A DNA stretch of 64,000 nt, from NCBI GenBank assembly GCA_963747535.1, contig CAVVFX010000022.1:62001-126000 (forward strand), given 5' to 3'. Position numbers and translations under genes: made by a program. Positions within the stretch are counted from its first letter, which is position 1, and every line of letters begins with the position of its first letter. Below the pieces are notes generated by a model, which was not told where the DNA came from, did not search any database, and was given only the letters and a program-made list of their open reading frames with translations. This DNA comes from CAVVFX01 sp963747535 (GTDB taxonomy: Bacteria; Acidobacteriota; Terriglobia; Bryobacterales; Bryobacteraceae). Below are positions 43,465 through 51,311 of the stretch, one piece after another.

Positions 43465-45493
43465 CGGTAGCTCCTTTCAAGACTTCAAACGGAATGGCGC
43501 GAGAGATGATGGTTTCCCGCTGGCTATCCACCATAAGATTTGCACTGATCACCAGGTCATAAGTGGCGGGAGTGGTTGCGCGGGTGGTAGTTATGGTAAA
43601 TGTTCCCGTCGCCGCGCCCTTCGATGCAGCCTTCATGTCGATCACGCGGATGTCGCGAACCCCAGGAGCGTCGGCGGTGACACTTGCCGGCATCACCAGA
43701 CCTTTGTTATTCGCGACTACCTTCCACTCGAACGTGTACGCGTCCCCTTCGGCCATTTGGGTATGTCCGGTCGAACGAACCGCGAGCGTCGCAGGCGGTA
43801 ATTTGGTTATGGCCGCCGGCATCGTCATCTCCAGCCAGGAGGCCGTGAAGGGCTTCTGCCGGTCGGTTGACGTTGCGTCGGGTAATCCTGTCCCGGCCGC
43901 AACATCGATTAACGCGCCCAGACCTGCCGCGCTTCTCTTTAAAACCGAGCCATCGGAGAGCTTGGCTTCTCCGACGATCACGAGATCAGATTTTGGAAGA
44001 TCCGCGTCCGGCGCGACGGTGAGCGTCAGCACCGCGCGCCGGCTGAACGATCGCTGATTGCTTAGATCGACACTTTCGGCTGCAATGTAACCGCCATCGA
44101 CGGCCCAGCCTTTCGGCAGATCGTGAATCGTCGCGTGGATCGGTCCATCGTAGCCGCGCCGGTCCGCGTTCACCTGGATCAGCGCGGTACCCCCTCGCGG
44201 CACATTCACATAAGGCGGCGTCGCCGACAATCTGAAGTCTTCCGCCTGCTTCCGCGCCGTAAGGCGATAACCGAAGTCCGGTCCGCCACGTTGCGCAATA
44301 TCTTCGACGGCCACGGTAATTTCGTGAACATCCTCCGGGACTTTGAAATTCAGATACGGATCGCCGCTGGTGCGTCCCACTGCGTTGACGGCGAAGACAT
44401 CGACGGGAGGCGGTGTATCGCCGGCGGACGCCAGTTTCTTGCCCTTGGCATCGTAGATCGTGATCAAAGCATCGAGTTCTGAAGTCTCGAGTTCACGCGA
44501 CTGCAACTCAAAGAGAAAAGACTCACCGGGGGTGACCTGGAGTTGGACGCGATCCACTTGTGCAGGCTTGGCGATTCTGCCATTCACGACCACGGGAACT
44601 GTTAGCGGTCCCTTGACCGGTGCGATCAGTTCCGGATAGTCACCGACCGCGAGCCGGAACGGCAGCGCCGGCGAGCCCGGCATCGCGATCGACGCGAAGT
44701 CCCCTTCAGCCGGTAACTGCACCTTCGTCCGCACCGGACCGGCTTTACTCACGAATTCGACGTCCACGCTGTGGCCGCGCTGCCCACCCAAGGGAAATAT
44801 CGATTCCGCGTAAGGATACGAGCCCATCTTGAGCCGATAGAAGTTCTGCTCCTGCCGGCTGAATCGGGCATCATGAACCTCCACGAAATAGTCGCCTTCG
44901 CGCGGGAAGGTGTAGTCGATGCGCGCATCCACTCCAATACCGGGCGCATCCTCGTCTCGCGCCAGCAGTTGTCCCTTGGCATCGTAGATTTCGAGCACTG
45001 GATCGATTGCGGACCCGCACCTCCGGGCTTCCACTTCGAACACGCGATGCTCTCCGGCCTTGCCGGACACGCGGTAAAAATCGCGGTCCGCGCCGGTCAA
45101 GGTGCCATTGATGGTAACGGGCGCAGACTTCACGGTCTGGGCCGTAGCGATGGAATCGTTGCTCTCCTCTTCGTCAATCTCCGGGAACGCGCCGACCGTG
45201 AACAACAGAATGTTGGAGATCCCCTGCGGGGTTTCGACGCGAATGGGATACGTGCCGACAGGGATATCGCGCTTGGGTTCGACTAGAAACGGGAGGCCCT
45301 TGCCCGAAGGCGTAAGCGGCGTAAACACAGCCGGCAGAGTCGTCACGATCCTGGCGTCCGCGGAAATCTCGCGGCCCACCAGAGTCAGCGTGAAGGTCTT
45401 GCCTTGCTGCGCTCCGCGAGGCCGCAGTTCGGTCAGCGCAGGCGCGGCCATCAACGCTGTCTGGCAAGCGAGAAGGAGCAGCAGCTTATTCAC
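43427..45493 (-). CDS. Exported protein with pre-peptidase C-terminal-type domains
   Basis: A 688-residue protein from GTG 45493, with signal peptide NKLLLLLACQTALMAAPA. It opens with an IPT-like segment (LTELRPRGAQQGKTFTLTLV) and then two PPC-type beta-sandwich regions, the first with DADRDFYR-like 'GTLTGADRDFYRVSGKAGEH' and DPVLEIYDAKGQLLARDEDA, the second around LDALITIYDAKGKKLASAGD. Further Ig-like segments follow. It is probably a binding or structural partner of the neighbouring enzymes. Its start overlaps the stop of the cytochrome/WD40 gene by 8 bases, and its end overlaps the DUF1549 gene. Confidence 0.8.
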   Translation of the reverse strand: MNKLLLLLACQTALMAAPALTELRPRGAQQGKTFTLTLVGREISADARIVTTLPAVFTPLTPSGKGLPFLVEPKRDIPVGTYPIRVETPQGISNILLFTVGAFPEIDEEESNDSIATAQTVKSAPVTINGTLTGADRDFYRVSGKAGEHRVFEVEARRCGSAIDPVLEIYDAKGQLLARDEDAPGIGVDARIDYTFPREGDYFVEVHDARFSRQEQNFYRLKMGSYPYAESIFPLGGQRGHSVDVEFVSKAGPVRTKVQLPAEGDFASIAMPGSPALPFRLAVGDYPELIAPVKGPLTVPVVVNGRIAKPAQVDRVQLQVTPGESFLFELQSRELETSELDALITIYDAKGKKLASAGDTPPPVDVFAVNAVGRTSGDPYLNFKVPEDVHEITVAVEDIAQRGGPDFGYRLTARKQAEDFRLSATPPYVNVPRGGTALIQVNADRRGYDGPIHATIHDLPKGWAVDGGYIAAESVDLSNQRSFSRRAVLTLTVAPDADLPKSDLVIVGEAKLSDGSVLKRSAAGLGALIDVAAGTGLPDATSTDRQKPFTASWLEMTMPAAITKLPPATLAVRSTGHTQMAEGDAYTFEWKVVANNKGLVMPASVTADAPGVRDIRVIDMKAASKGAATGTFTITTTRATTPATYDLVISANLMVDSQRETIISRAIPFEVLKGATDEGSVKVTSGSR

Positions 45494-46844
45494 GGCCGGG
45501 TATCTCCCTCGAAATGGCTTCCGATATCGGCACCGGAACAAAGTCTTTCATCAGTTCACCTGTTGCCGTGTTGTAAATCCGCACGTGGCCGTCGAAGCCT
45601 CCGGTCGCGAGACGGTCGCCCGCGGGATTGAATGCCACCGCGTAGATCCCCGCCTGATGTCCTTTGCACGCTGCGACGAGCGCACCGGATTCCGCGTCGT
45701 AAACGTTTACCTGCGCTCCCATGCCGGCGACCGCGATCTTCCCGGCCGAGGACCACGCCAGCGCCGCGATAGCGCCATCCTGCCGGGGCAGCTTACGCAA
45801 CAGCGTAGTATCGTCGGCGATCTTCATCACTTTCGGCCGGTCCATCACATAGATGTACGGAATGCGATCTTCGCCGCCGATGACGACGATGTCTTTCCTG
45901 GGATGCCGCGCCACCGCTGCCAGTTCGCCGCGCAACAAGTTCACATTCTCCAGAAACTGGCCGGATGCCGCGTCGCTCAACTTAGCCGCACGATCACGTC
46001 CCACTGAAACGACACGCTTCCCGTCAACGCCGAAAACCGTGCCTAGAACCCAGTTCTCATGGTTGCCGATCTTCTCGAGTTCTTTACCGGAAGCGGCGTC
46101 GATCAGGCGCACGGTATTGTCCGCGCCGCCGACGGCAATCTCTTTTCCGTCCGGCGAAAGGGATGCGCCGAACACCGTGTCGCTGGTCAGCATGACGGAC
46201 CGCTTGAGCTTCGCCGACGCGGCATCCCAAATCTGCACCTCGCCGAAGCGCGCCGGAGTGCCGCCGGCCGCTACGACGACAGATCCGTCAACCGAATAAG
46301 CAATGCTGTTGAGGCGCTCCGACAAGCCCACCAGCCGCGCAATCAAGCCGCTGCCGTCGGCTTTGTGCAGTAGTAATTCCCGATATCCCGAAACTGCCAG
46401 CGTTTTACCGTCGGGCGAAAACGCGAGTGCACTGATGACCGGAGGTTGGTGGTACAACGGCGGATGGTCCTGCGAGATATTGTCCTTCACCTCCGCGGGC
46501 GTGTCATCTTTGGCGCCGGATACGATCCAGGAGGATATGGAAGCGATCTGTTCCGCGGTCAGCGGCGTTGCGCCCAACGGCATCGCAGGCTGCTGCTCGC
46601 CCTTGATGTACTTGACGATGAGACTAGCGGCGGGATCGCCGGCACGGAATGCGGGGCCTCGTTTTCCGCCCTTTGCGAGCCCTGCGAATGTCGTCAGATC
46701 CAGCCCGGAACTCTTGACGGCGGGTTGATGGCATCCCTGACATTGCCTCTGCAGGATCGGCCGGACGTCGCGAAAGTAGCTTACGTCTGTCTCACCGGCC
46801 AGCACGACCGGCAACCAACAGGCGACCAAGAACAAGGTTCGCAT
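45486..46844 (-). CDS. Cytochrome c-type and WD40-repeat protein
   Basis: A 452-residue exported protein, first gene of the operon. Signal peptide RTLFLVACWLPVVLAGE; then a haem-binding domain with CQGCH (about residues 35-39) in YFRDVRPILQRQCQGCHQPA; then at least six WD40-type repeats (ALAFSPDGKTLAVSG, SLSPDGKEIAVGGADNTVRL, AVAFNPAGDRLATGGFDGHV). The haem motif is complete, but the distal methionine (AMPLG) is inferred. Together with the next three genes it forms the cytochrome/PPC/DUF1549/DUF1501 set typical of Planctomycetes and Acidobacteria. Confidence 0.88.
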   Translation of the reverse strand: MRTLFLVACWLPVVLAGETDVSYFRDVRPILQRQCQGCHQPAVKSSGLDLTTFAGLAKGGKRGPAFRAGDPAASLIVKYIKGEQQPAMPLGATPLTAEQIASISSWIVSGAKDDTPAEVKDNISQDHPPLYHQPPVISALAFSPDGKTLAVSGYRELLLHKADGSGLIARLVGLSERLNSIAYSVDGSVVVAAGGTPARFGEVQIWDAASAKLKRSVMLTSDTVFGASLSPDGKEIAVGGADNTVRLIDAASGKELEKIGNHENWVLGTVFGVDGKRVVSVGRDRAAKLSDAASGQFLENVNLLRGELAAVARHPRKDIVVIGGEDRIPYIYVMDRPKVMKIADDTTLLRKLPRQDGAIAALAWSSAGKIAVAGMGAQVNVYDAESGALVAACKGHQAGIYAVAFNPAGDRLATGGFDGHVRIYNTATGELMKDFVPVPISEAISREIPGRE

Positions 46845-46902
46845 CGGTGTGAACGAATTTTATCACTGCGGAGCCTGCAAAAGTTGGGCGGACAACATCG
46901 GA

Positions 46903-46963
46903 GGCTGCTGCGCAGCGACCCAGAGGGTACCCCGACCACAAAAAACGATGGTCTGCGCCACGG
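46903..46963. repeat. Double-hairpin dispersed repeat, copy R5 (degenerate)
   Basis: GGCTGCTGCGCAGC, about 11 extra bases, then GACCA, loop CAAAAAACGA, TGGTC. The loop and inner stem are kept; the outer stem is lost. Confidence 0.7.
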
Positions 46964-46969
46964 ACCCCT

Positions 46970-47010
46970 GGCAGCCGGCAGACCAGTAAAGACGATGGTC
47001 TGCCATACGG
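46970..47010. repeat. Dispersed hairpin repeat, copy R6
   Basis: GGCAGACCA, loop GTAAAGACGA, TGGTCTGCC: a perfect 9-base stem directly after R5. It lies in the spacer between the divergent PSCyt operon and the polyamine operon. Confidence 0.75.
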
Positions 47011-47035
47011 AATCCTGGTTGGCCCACGTACAAAC

Positions 47036-47413
47036 GTGAAATCGTATACGATATGTCCAATGGCCGAACGTGGCGTGGAATGGTTGATCGAAGCACACGG
47101 TTGCGACGCCGGACGCCTGGCCTGCCAGGCGACGCTCGAATCGCTGTTTGATGTCCTGACGAGCGCGCTCGATCTGCATCCTCTACAGAAAACACGATGG
47201 CACCAGTTTCCAGTGACCGGCGGCATCACCGGCGTGAGCCTGTTGACCGAATCGCATCTTACCTGCCACAGTTTCCCGGAGTATGGATCCATTTGCGTGA
47301 ACGTCTTCTGCTGCCGTGAACGACCCGATGCTGATTTCGCGGCGCTGCTGGGGCGTGAACTGGGCGCACAGCGGGTGGACGTGCGGCGCGTCGAGCGGTC
47401 CTGGTTACCGTGA
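47036..47413 (+). CDS. speD: S-adenosylmethionine decarboxylase proenzyme
   Basis: The enzyme supplies decarboxylated AdoMet, the aminopropyl donor for spermidine. It is made as a proenzyme that cuts itself to form a pyruvoyl group. The 125-residue product has the class signature LTESHLTCHSFPEYG, with cleavage expected between Glu72 and Ser73, the proton-donating cysteine in FCC (92-93) and an N-terminal LIEAHGCD, all as in the short bacterial type. GTG 47036 is the longest start, ATG 47060 (MAERGVEW) the alternative; neither has a clear ribosome site. It opens an operon: its stop overlaps the next start by four bases. Confidence 0.9.
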   Translation: MKSYTICPMAERGVEWLIEAHGCDAGRLACQATLESLFDVLTSALDLHPLQKTRWHQFPVTGGITGVSLLTESHLTCHSFPEYGSICVNVFCCRERPDADFAALLGRELGAQRVDVRRVERSWLP

Positions 47414-48048
47414 GCCAACCCTCGGCGAACTGCCCTTCGTGCGGAGCCCCGTCAGTCTTTCGTTGGTCCGGATCGGTGCAGACCGTGTGCCCATTCTGTA
47501 AGTCGATTCTGGTGCGTATCGATATTGACGTGACCAAAGTGGGCGTCGTGGCGGAACTTCCGCCTGACAGTTCACCGATTCAAATCGGCACCGAGGGGGT
47601 GCTGGATAACAAGCCGTTCACGGTGGTGGGCCGAATTCTGTACGAGTACGAGTTCGGCGGCTGGAACGAATGGCACCTGGTGTTTAACGACGGCGCAAGC
47701 GGCTGGCTCTCCGACGCGCAGCTCGAGTACGACGTATCATGGCTGGCGCAGCCGCAGCCGGGCACTTTTCCGGAGGATCCCGTCCCGGAGCAGCGGGTCA
47801 TGTTGGCTGGCCGCGAGTTTCAAGTGACGTCCATCACACGAGCGCATTACAAAGGAGTCGAGGGCGAGCTGCCATTTCAATATTGGGACAAGGCCGATGT
47901 GACCTTTGTCGATCTGCGGACATACGACGAGCAGTTCAGCACGATCGACTACACGGAAAATCCTCCGCTGCTGTTTCTTGGGCGGGCCGTCGGGTTCGAT
48001 GACCTGCACCTGAAGAATGTCCGCGAGTTCGAGGGGTGGACGCGATGA
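47410..48048 (+). CDS. DUF4178 protein with zinc ribbon, soluble
   Basis: A 212-residue protein. A zinc ribbon is at residues 8-31 (CPSCGAP and CPFCKS). The DUF4178 body has GTEGVLDNKPFTVVGRILYE followed by YEFGGWNEWHLVFNDGASGW, with the tail ELPFQYWDKADVTFVDLRTY. No membrane span is seen. The family has no known biochemical function but is repeatedly found with polyamine synthesis, DUF350 and similar membrane genes. GTG 47410 overlaps the speD stop; the next gene overlaps this stop (ATGA). Confidence 0.8.
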   Translation: MSQPSANCPSCGAPSVFRWSGSVQTVCPFCKSILVRIDIDVTKVGVVAELPPDSSPIQIGTEGVLDNKPFTVVGRILYEYEFGGWNEWHLVFNDGASGWLSDAQLEYDVSWLAQPQPGTFPEDPVPEQRVMLAGREFQVTSITRAHYKGVEGELPFQYWDKADVTFVDLRTYDEQFSTIDYTENPPLLFLGRAVGFDDLHLKNVREFEGWTR

Positions 48049-49397
48049 GCCCGGCCGTGCCTCCACCTGTAGTCAAGGTGAAGACGCTCTATTGCCCCAA
48101 CTGCGGTGGTCCGGTGGAATTGAGGGGTTTCGGATACACCCTGTCGGTGGTGTGCCCGCAGTGCCACACGGTACTCGACGTCTCCACGCCGCTGGTGCAG
48201 ATTCTGCAGCGCGCCGAGGAGGCACAGAGACGGATACAGCCGAAAATTCCGCTGGGGACACGCGGGCAATTGGAAAACGTCGCGTGGGAAGTCATCGGGT
48301 TTCAGGTTCGCCAGATTGAGGTGGAACTGGTGCTGTACTCGTGGGACGAGTATTTGCTGTTCAACCCCTATTACGGGTTCCGCTATCTCTCCGAATACGA
48401 CGGGCACTGGAATTTCATTCGCACGCTACCGATGGTTCCCCAGACTATTGCCGGCGCGAGACCGGCACGGCGTGTCGGCGGAGTCACTTACAAGCATTTC
48501 CAGCACAGCAACGCTACTACGATCTTCGTTCTGGGGGAGTTTCCCTGGCGCGCGCAACACGGCGATACGGCCACAGTGGACGATTTCATTGCGCCGCCCA
48601 AGTTGCTCTCGGGCGAGCGAATGGAGGGCGAGATGGTCTGGTCGCTCGGCGAATATTGCACCGGCGAACAGATCTGGAAGGCTTTCGCGCTACCCGGCCG
48701 GCCCGATCCCGCTGTGGGCGTCTACGAGAACCAGCCATCGCCGCACCAGGGACATGCAGCCGTTATGTGGAGCACGTTCTGGTGGTTGATGGTGGCACTG
48801 GCGGCGGTTATGCTGTACTTCATCGTGTCGGCCAGACGCGAGGTGGTCTATGCCGAGCGGCATACGTTCTCCGCGGCCGCCGTCCAGCCGGCGCCTGCCG
48901 AGCCGGACACGTACTCGAAAAGTACAGGCGGAGAGCCGTCATTCGTGACTCCCATCTTCGAGCTCAAAGGCCATCCGTCCAACGTCGAGATACAGATCCA
49001 CACCGATTTAAATAATAGTTGGGCTTACTTCAACCTGGCGCTGATCAATCAGGACACGGGCCACGCGTGGGACTTTGGCCGCGAGCTCAGTTATTATTAC
49101 GGCGTCGATGGGGGCGAGAGCTGGACCGAAGGCAGCAAGTCGGATTCAGTGACGATACCCGCCGTACCCTCAGGACATTACTACCTCCGGATCGAACCGG
49201 AGACGGATCCCAAGCAGCCGTGGACGCTGATCTACGACGTCTCGATCCGCCGCGACGTCCCCACTTATTCATTCTTCCTGATTGCAGCGCTCCTGTTGAT
49301 GATTCCGCCCATTTTTTCGACGATGCGGATTGGAGCCTTTGAAGCAGCGCGGTGGCGGGAGAGCGACTATGCGCCATCGTCGGGAGGCCGCTCATGA
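48045..49397 (+). CDS. DUF4178 protein with zinc ribbon and membrane anchors
   Basis: A 450-residue protein. Residues about 15-48 form a zinc ribbon (LYCPNCGGP and VCPQCHT). A DUF4178 domain follows (RGQLENVAWEVIGFQVRQIE, WDEYLLFNPYYGFRYLSEYD). A membrane span (WWLMVALAAVMLYFIVSA, near 246-263) leads to an exported beta-rich part (VEIQIHTDLNNSWAYFNLAL, IEPETDPKQPW), and a second span near the end (FFLIAALLLMIPPIF) brings the tail back. ATG 48045 overlaps the previous stop (ATGA); GTG 48036 is possible. It is a paralogue of its neighbour, extended through the membrane. Confidence 0.8.
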   Translation: MSPAVPPPVVKVKTLYCPNCGGPVELRGFGYTLSVVCPQCHTVLDVSTPLVQILQRAEEAQRRIQPKIPLGTRGQLENVAWEVIGFQVRQIEVELVLYSWDEYLLFNPYYGFRYLSEYDGHWNFIRTLPMVPQTIAGARPARRVGGVTYKHFQHSNATTIFVLGEFPWRAQHGDTATVDDFIAPPKLLSGERMEGEMVWSLGEYCTGEQIWKAFALPGRPDPAVGVYENQPSPHQGHAAVMWSTFWWLMVALAAVMLYFIVSARREVVYAERHTFSAAAVQPAPAEPDTYSKSTGGEPSFVTPIFELKGHPSNVEIQIHTDLNNSWAYFNLALINQDTGHAWDFGRELSYYYGVDGGESWTEGSKSDSVTIPAVPSGHYYLRIEPETDPKQPWTLIYDVSIRRDVPTYSFFLIAALLLMIPPIFSTMRIGAFEAARWRESDYAPSSGGRS

Positions 49398-49582
49398 GAT
49401 TCAGAAATCTATATCTAATATTCGGCGTGCTCGTGCTGGCCATGACCTGCATGGCCGAGTACAACGGTTGGAGTATGACGCGGATCGATCAGCAGGAGAA
49501 TGTCCCGAAGACGGTACGCGACAATCCGGGTGCGTATCGCTCCACCTATGGTTACTATCACCGGTACATTGGAGGCAAGTAA
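49394..49582 (+). CDS. Small single-span membrane protein of the polyamine operon
   Basis: From ATG 49394 the product has 62 residues: a single hydrophobic span (NLYLIFGVLVLAMTCMA, residues 5-21) followed by a polar exported tail rich in Tyr and Arg (GAYRSTYGYYHRYIGGK). The start overlaps the previous stop (ATGA) and the next gene begins 3 bases later, so coupling supports expression. No family is recognised. Such small anchors occur in comparable DUF4178/DUF350 clusters. Confidence 0.65.
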   Translation: MRFRNLYLIFGVLVLAMTCMAEYNGWSMTRIDQQENVPKTVRDNPGAYRSTYGYYHRYIGGK

Positions 49583-49585
49583 AGT

Positions 49586-49798
49586 ATGAACGACTTTCAC
49601 CCCGGCTATCTGCTGAACGCCGTGATCTACGCATTTCTCGGCATCTTCATCTTCGTAATGGCGTTCTGGATCATTGATCGGATGACGCCCTACCACCTGT
49701 GGACGGAGATTAATGTCGACAAGAACCTCGCGCTGGCCGTGTTGTTAGGGGCCATGTCGATAGGCATCTGCATTATCATTGCGGCGGCCATTCACTAA
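49586..49798 (+). CDS. DUF350-like small membrane protein
   Basis: A 70-residue protein with two membrane spans (LLNAVIYAFLGIFIFVMAFW, residues 9-28, and LALAVLLGAMSIGICIIIAA, 48-67) around DRMTPYHLWTEINVDKN. The pattern '(V)Y..(L)G...F..(A)(F)...D(R/K)(M/L)TP..L..E(I)..(D)(K)N.A(L)A' is the half-repeat of DUF350 (YjfL type). It lies between the DUF4178 genes and the aminopropyltransferase, which is where DUF350 is found in related clusters. Its role is unknown. Confidence 0.75.
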   Translation: MNDFHPGYLLNAVIYAFLGIFIFVMAFWIIDRMTPYHLWTEINVDKNLALAVLLGAMSIGICIIIAAAIH

Positions 49799-49814
49799 GG
49801 CGCAGAGGCCATTT

Positions 49815-51311
49815 TTGACTGCAGCTTTATTCATCTCGGTATTCCTGATCGCGGCGTGCGGGCTCATTTACGAGCTGATCGCGGGCACGCTCGCCAGTTA
49901 TCTGCTGGGCGACAGTGTCTTCGAGTTCTCCACGGTTATCGGCTGTTATTTATTCGCCATGGGGATCGGCAGTTTCCTCTCGAAGTACCTGGTGCGCGGC
50001 CTGGTGACGCGTTTCGTCTCTATCGAACTGCTGGTCGCGGTGGTGGGCGGGTTCTCGTCGGCGATGCTGTTTCTGGCGTTCGCCTACACCCAGGGGTTCC
50101 GGTTGATTCTGTACGCGGTCGTGCTGGCCATCGGCATTCTGGTGGGGCTGGAGATTCCGCTGCTCATGCGGATCCTGCAGGAGCGCTTCCAGTTTCGCGA
50201 CCTGGTCGCGCGCGTTCTGACTTTCGATTATCTGGGGGCGTTGGGAGCCTCCATCCTGTTCCCGATTTTGCTGGTTCCGAAACTGGGGCTGGTGCGTTCG
50301 GCACTGCTGTTTGGGCTGCTGAATGCCGGGGTGGCATTGTGGTCCACGTGGCTGTTTCGCGAGCAGATCGGACGAGTACATTCTCTGCGCGCAAGTTGCC
50401 TGGTGGTGACGTTGGCGCTCGGTACCGGCATGGTTTTTGCCGAGAAGATTTCCGCGGCTGCCGACAACAGTCTGTATGCAGACGACGTGATCTTCAGCCG
50501 CAATACGCGCTATCAGCGGATCGTGCTGACGAGGTGGAAGGACGATTTGCGGCTGTTTCTCAACTCGCACCTGCAGTTCAGTTCGCGCGACGAGTATCGC
50601 TATCACGAGGCGCTGGTGCATCCAGGGCTGGCCTCGCTGCCGGGCGCGCGGAAAGTCCTGGTGCTAGGCGGCGGCGACGGCCTGGCAGTGCGCGAGATCC
50701 TGAAATACCCGGGCGTGGAGAGCGTCACGCTGGTGGATCTCGATCCGGAAATGACGCGCCTGTTTTCCACGCACCCGGTGCTCGCGGGGCTGAATCAGCA
50801 CTCGCTCACCGCGCCGCGCGTGCATGTGATCAACGCGGACGCGTTTCCCTGGCTCGACAGCAATGGCGACATGTTCGACTTCGTCGTGGTGGACCTTCCC
50901 GACCCCACCAGTTACGCGCTGGGCAAGCTGTACACGACGGCGTTTTACAGGCTGATGGCACGGCATTTGCGCCGGGGTGGTTTAGCGGTGGTGCAGAGCA
51001 CGTCGCCGCTGTTTGCGCGGCAGTCCTACTGGTGCATCGCCGAGACACTGAAAGACGCGGGTTTGAAGATATGGCCGTATCACGTCTATGTCCCGTCGTT
51101 CGGCGAATGGGGTTTCATGCTGGCGAGCCATGAAGACTTCGAACTGCCGCGAACGCTTCCCGCGGGCCTGCGGTTCCTCTCTCCGCGCAACACCGGTGAA
51201 ATGTTCGTGTTTCCCAACGACATGCTGCCCGTGGCCGCTGAGCCGAACCGTCTGAACAGCCAGGTGCTGGTCCACTATTACGAGCGCGATTGGAAGGACA
51301 TTGTCCACTGA
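49815..51311 (+). CDS. Membrane-anchored aminopropyltransferase (spermidine-synthase type)
   Basis: About 498 residues. The N-terminal 200 hold six or seven membrane spans (FISVFLIAACGLIYELIAGT onward). The cytoplasmic part is a spermidine-synthase fold: YQRIVLTRWKDDLRLFLNSH, DEYRYHEALVHPGL, the AdoMet-binding GGGDGLAVREILKYP, VDLDPEM and DLPDPTSYALGKLYT in place of the usual DSTDP loop. It should transfer aminopropyl groups from decarboxylated AdoMet; the acceptor is not known. TTG 49815 has AGAGG upstream and begins directly before the first span; the open frame reaches TTG 49779 within the preceding gene. It overlaps the next gene by 11 bases. Confidence 0.85.
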   Translation: MTAALFISVFLIAACGLIYELIAGTLASYLLGDSVFEFSTVIGCYLFAMGIGSFLSKYLVRGLVTRFVSIELLVAVVGGFSSAMLFLAFAYTQGFRLILYAVVLAIGILVGLEIPLLMRILQERFQFRDLVARVLTFDYLGALGASILFPILLVPKLGLVRSALLFGLLNAGVALWSTWLFREQIGRVHSLRASCLVVTLALGTGMVFAEKISAAADNSLYADDVIFSRNTRYQRIVLTRWKDDLRLFLNSHLQFSSRDEYRYHEALVHPGLASLPGARKVLVLGGGDGLAVREILKYPGVESVTLVDLDPEMTRLFSTHPVLAGLNQHSLTAPRVHVINADAFPWLDSNGDMFDFVVVDLPDPTSYALGKLYTTAFYRLMARHLRRGGLAVVQSTSPLFARQSYWCIAETLKDAGLKIWPYHVYVPSFGEWGFMLASHEDFELPRTLPAGLRFLSPRNTGEMFVFPNDMLPVAAEPNRLNSQVLVHYYERDWKDIVH

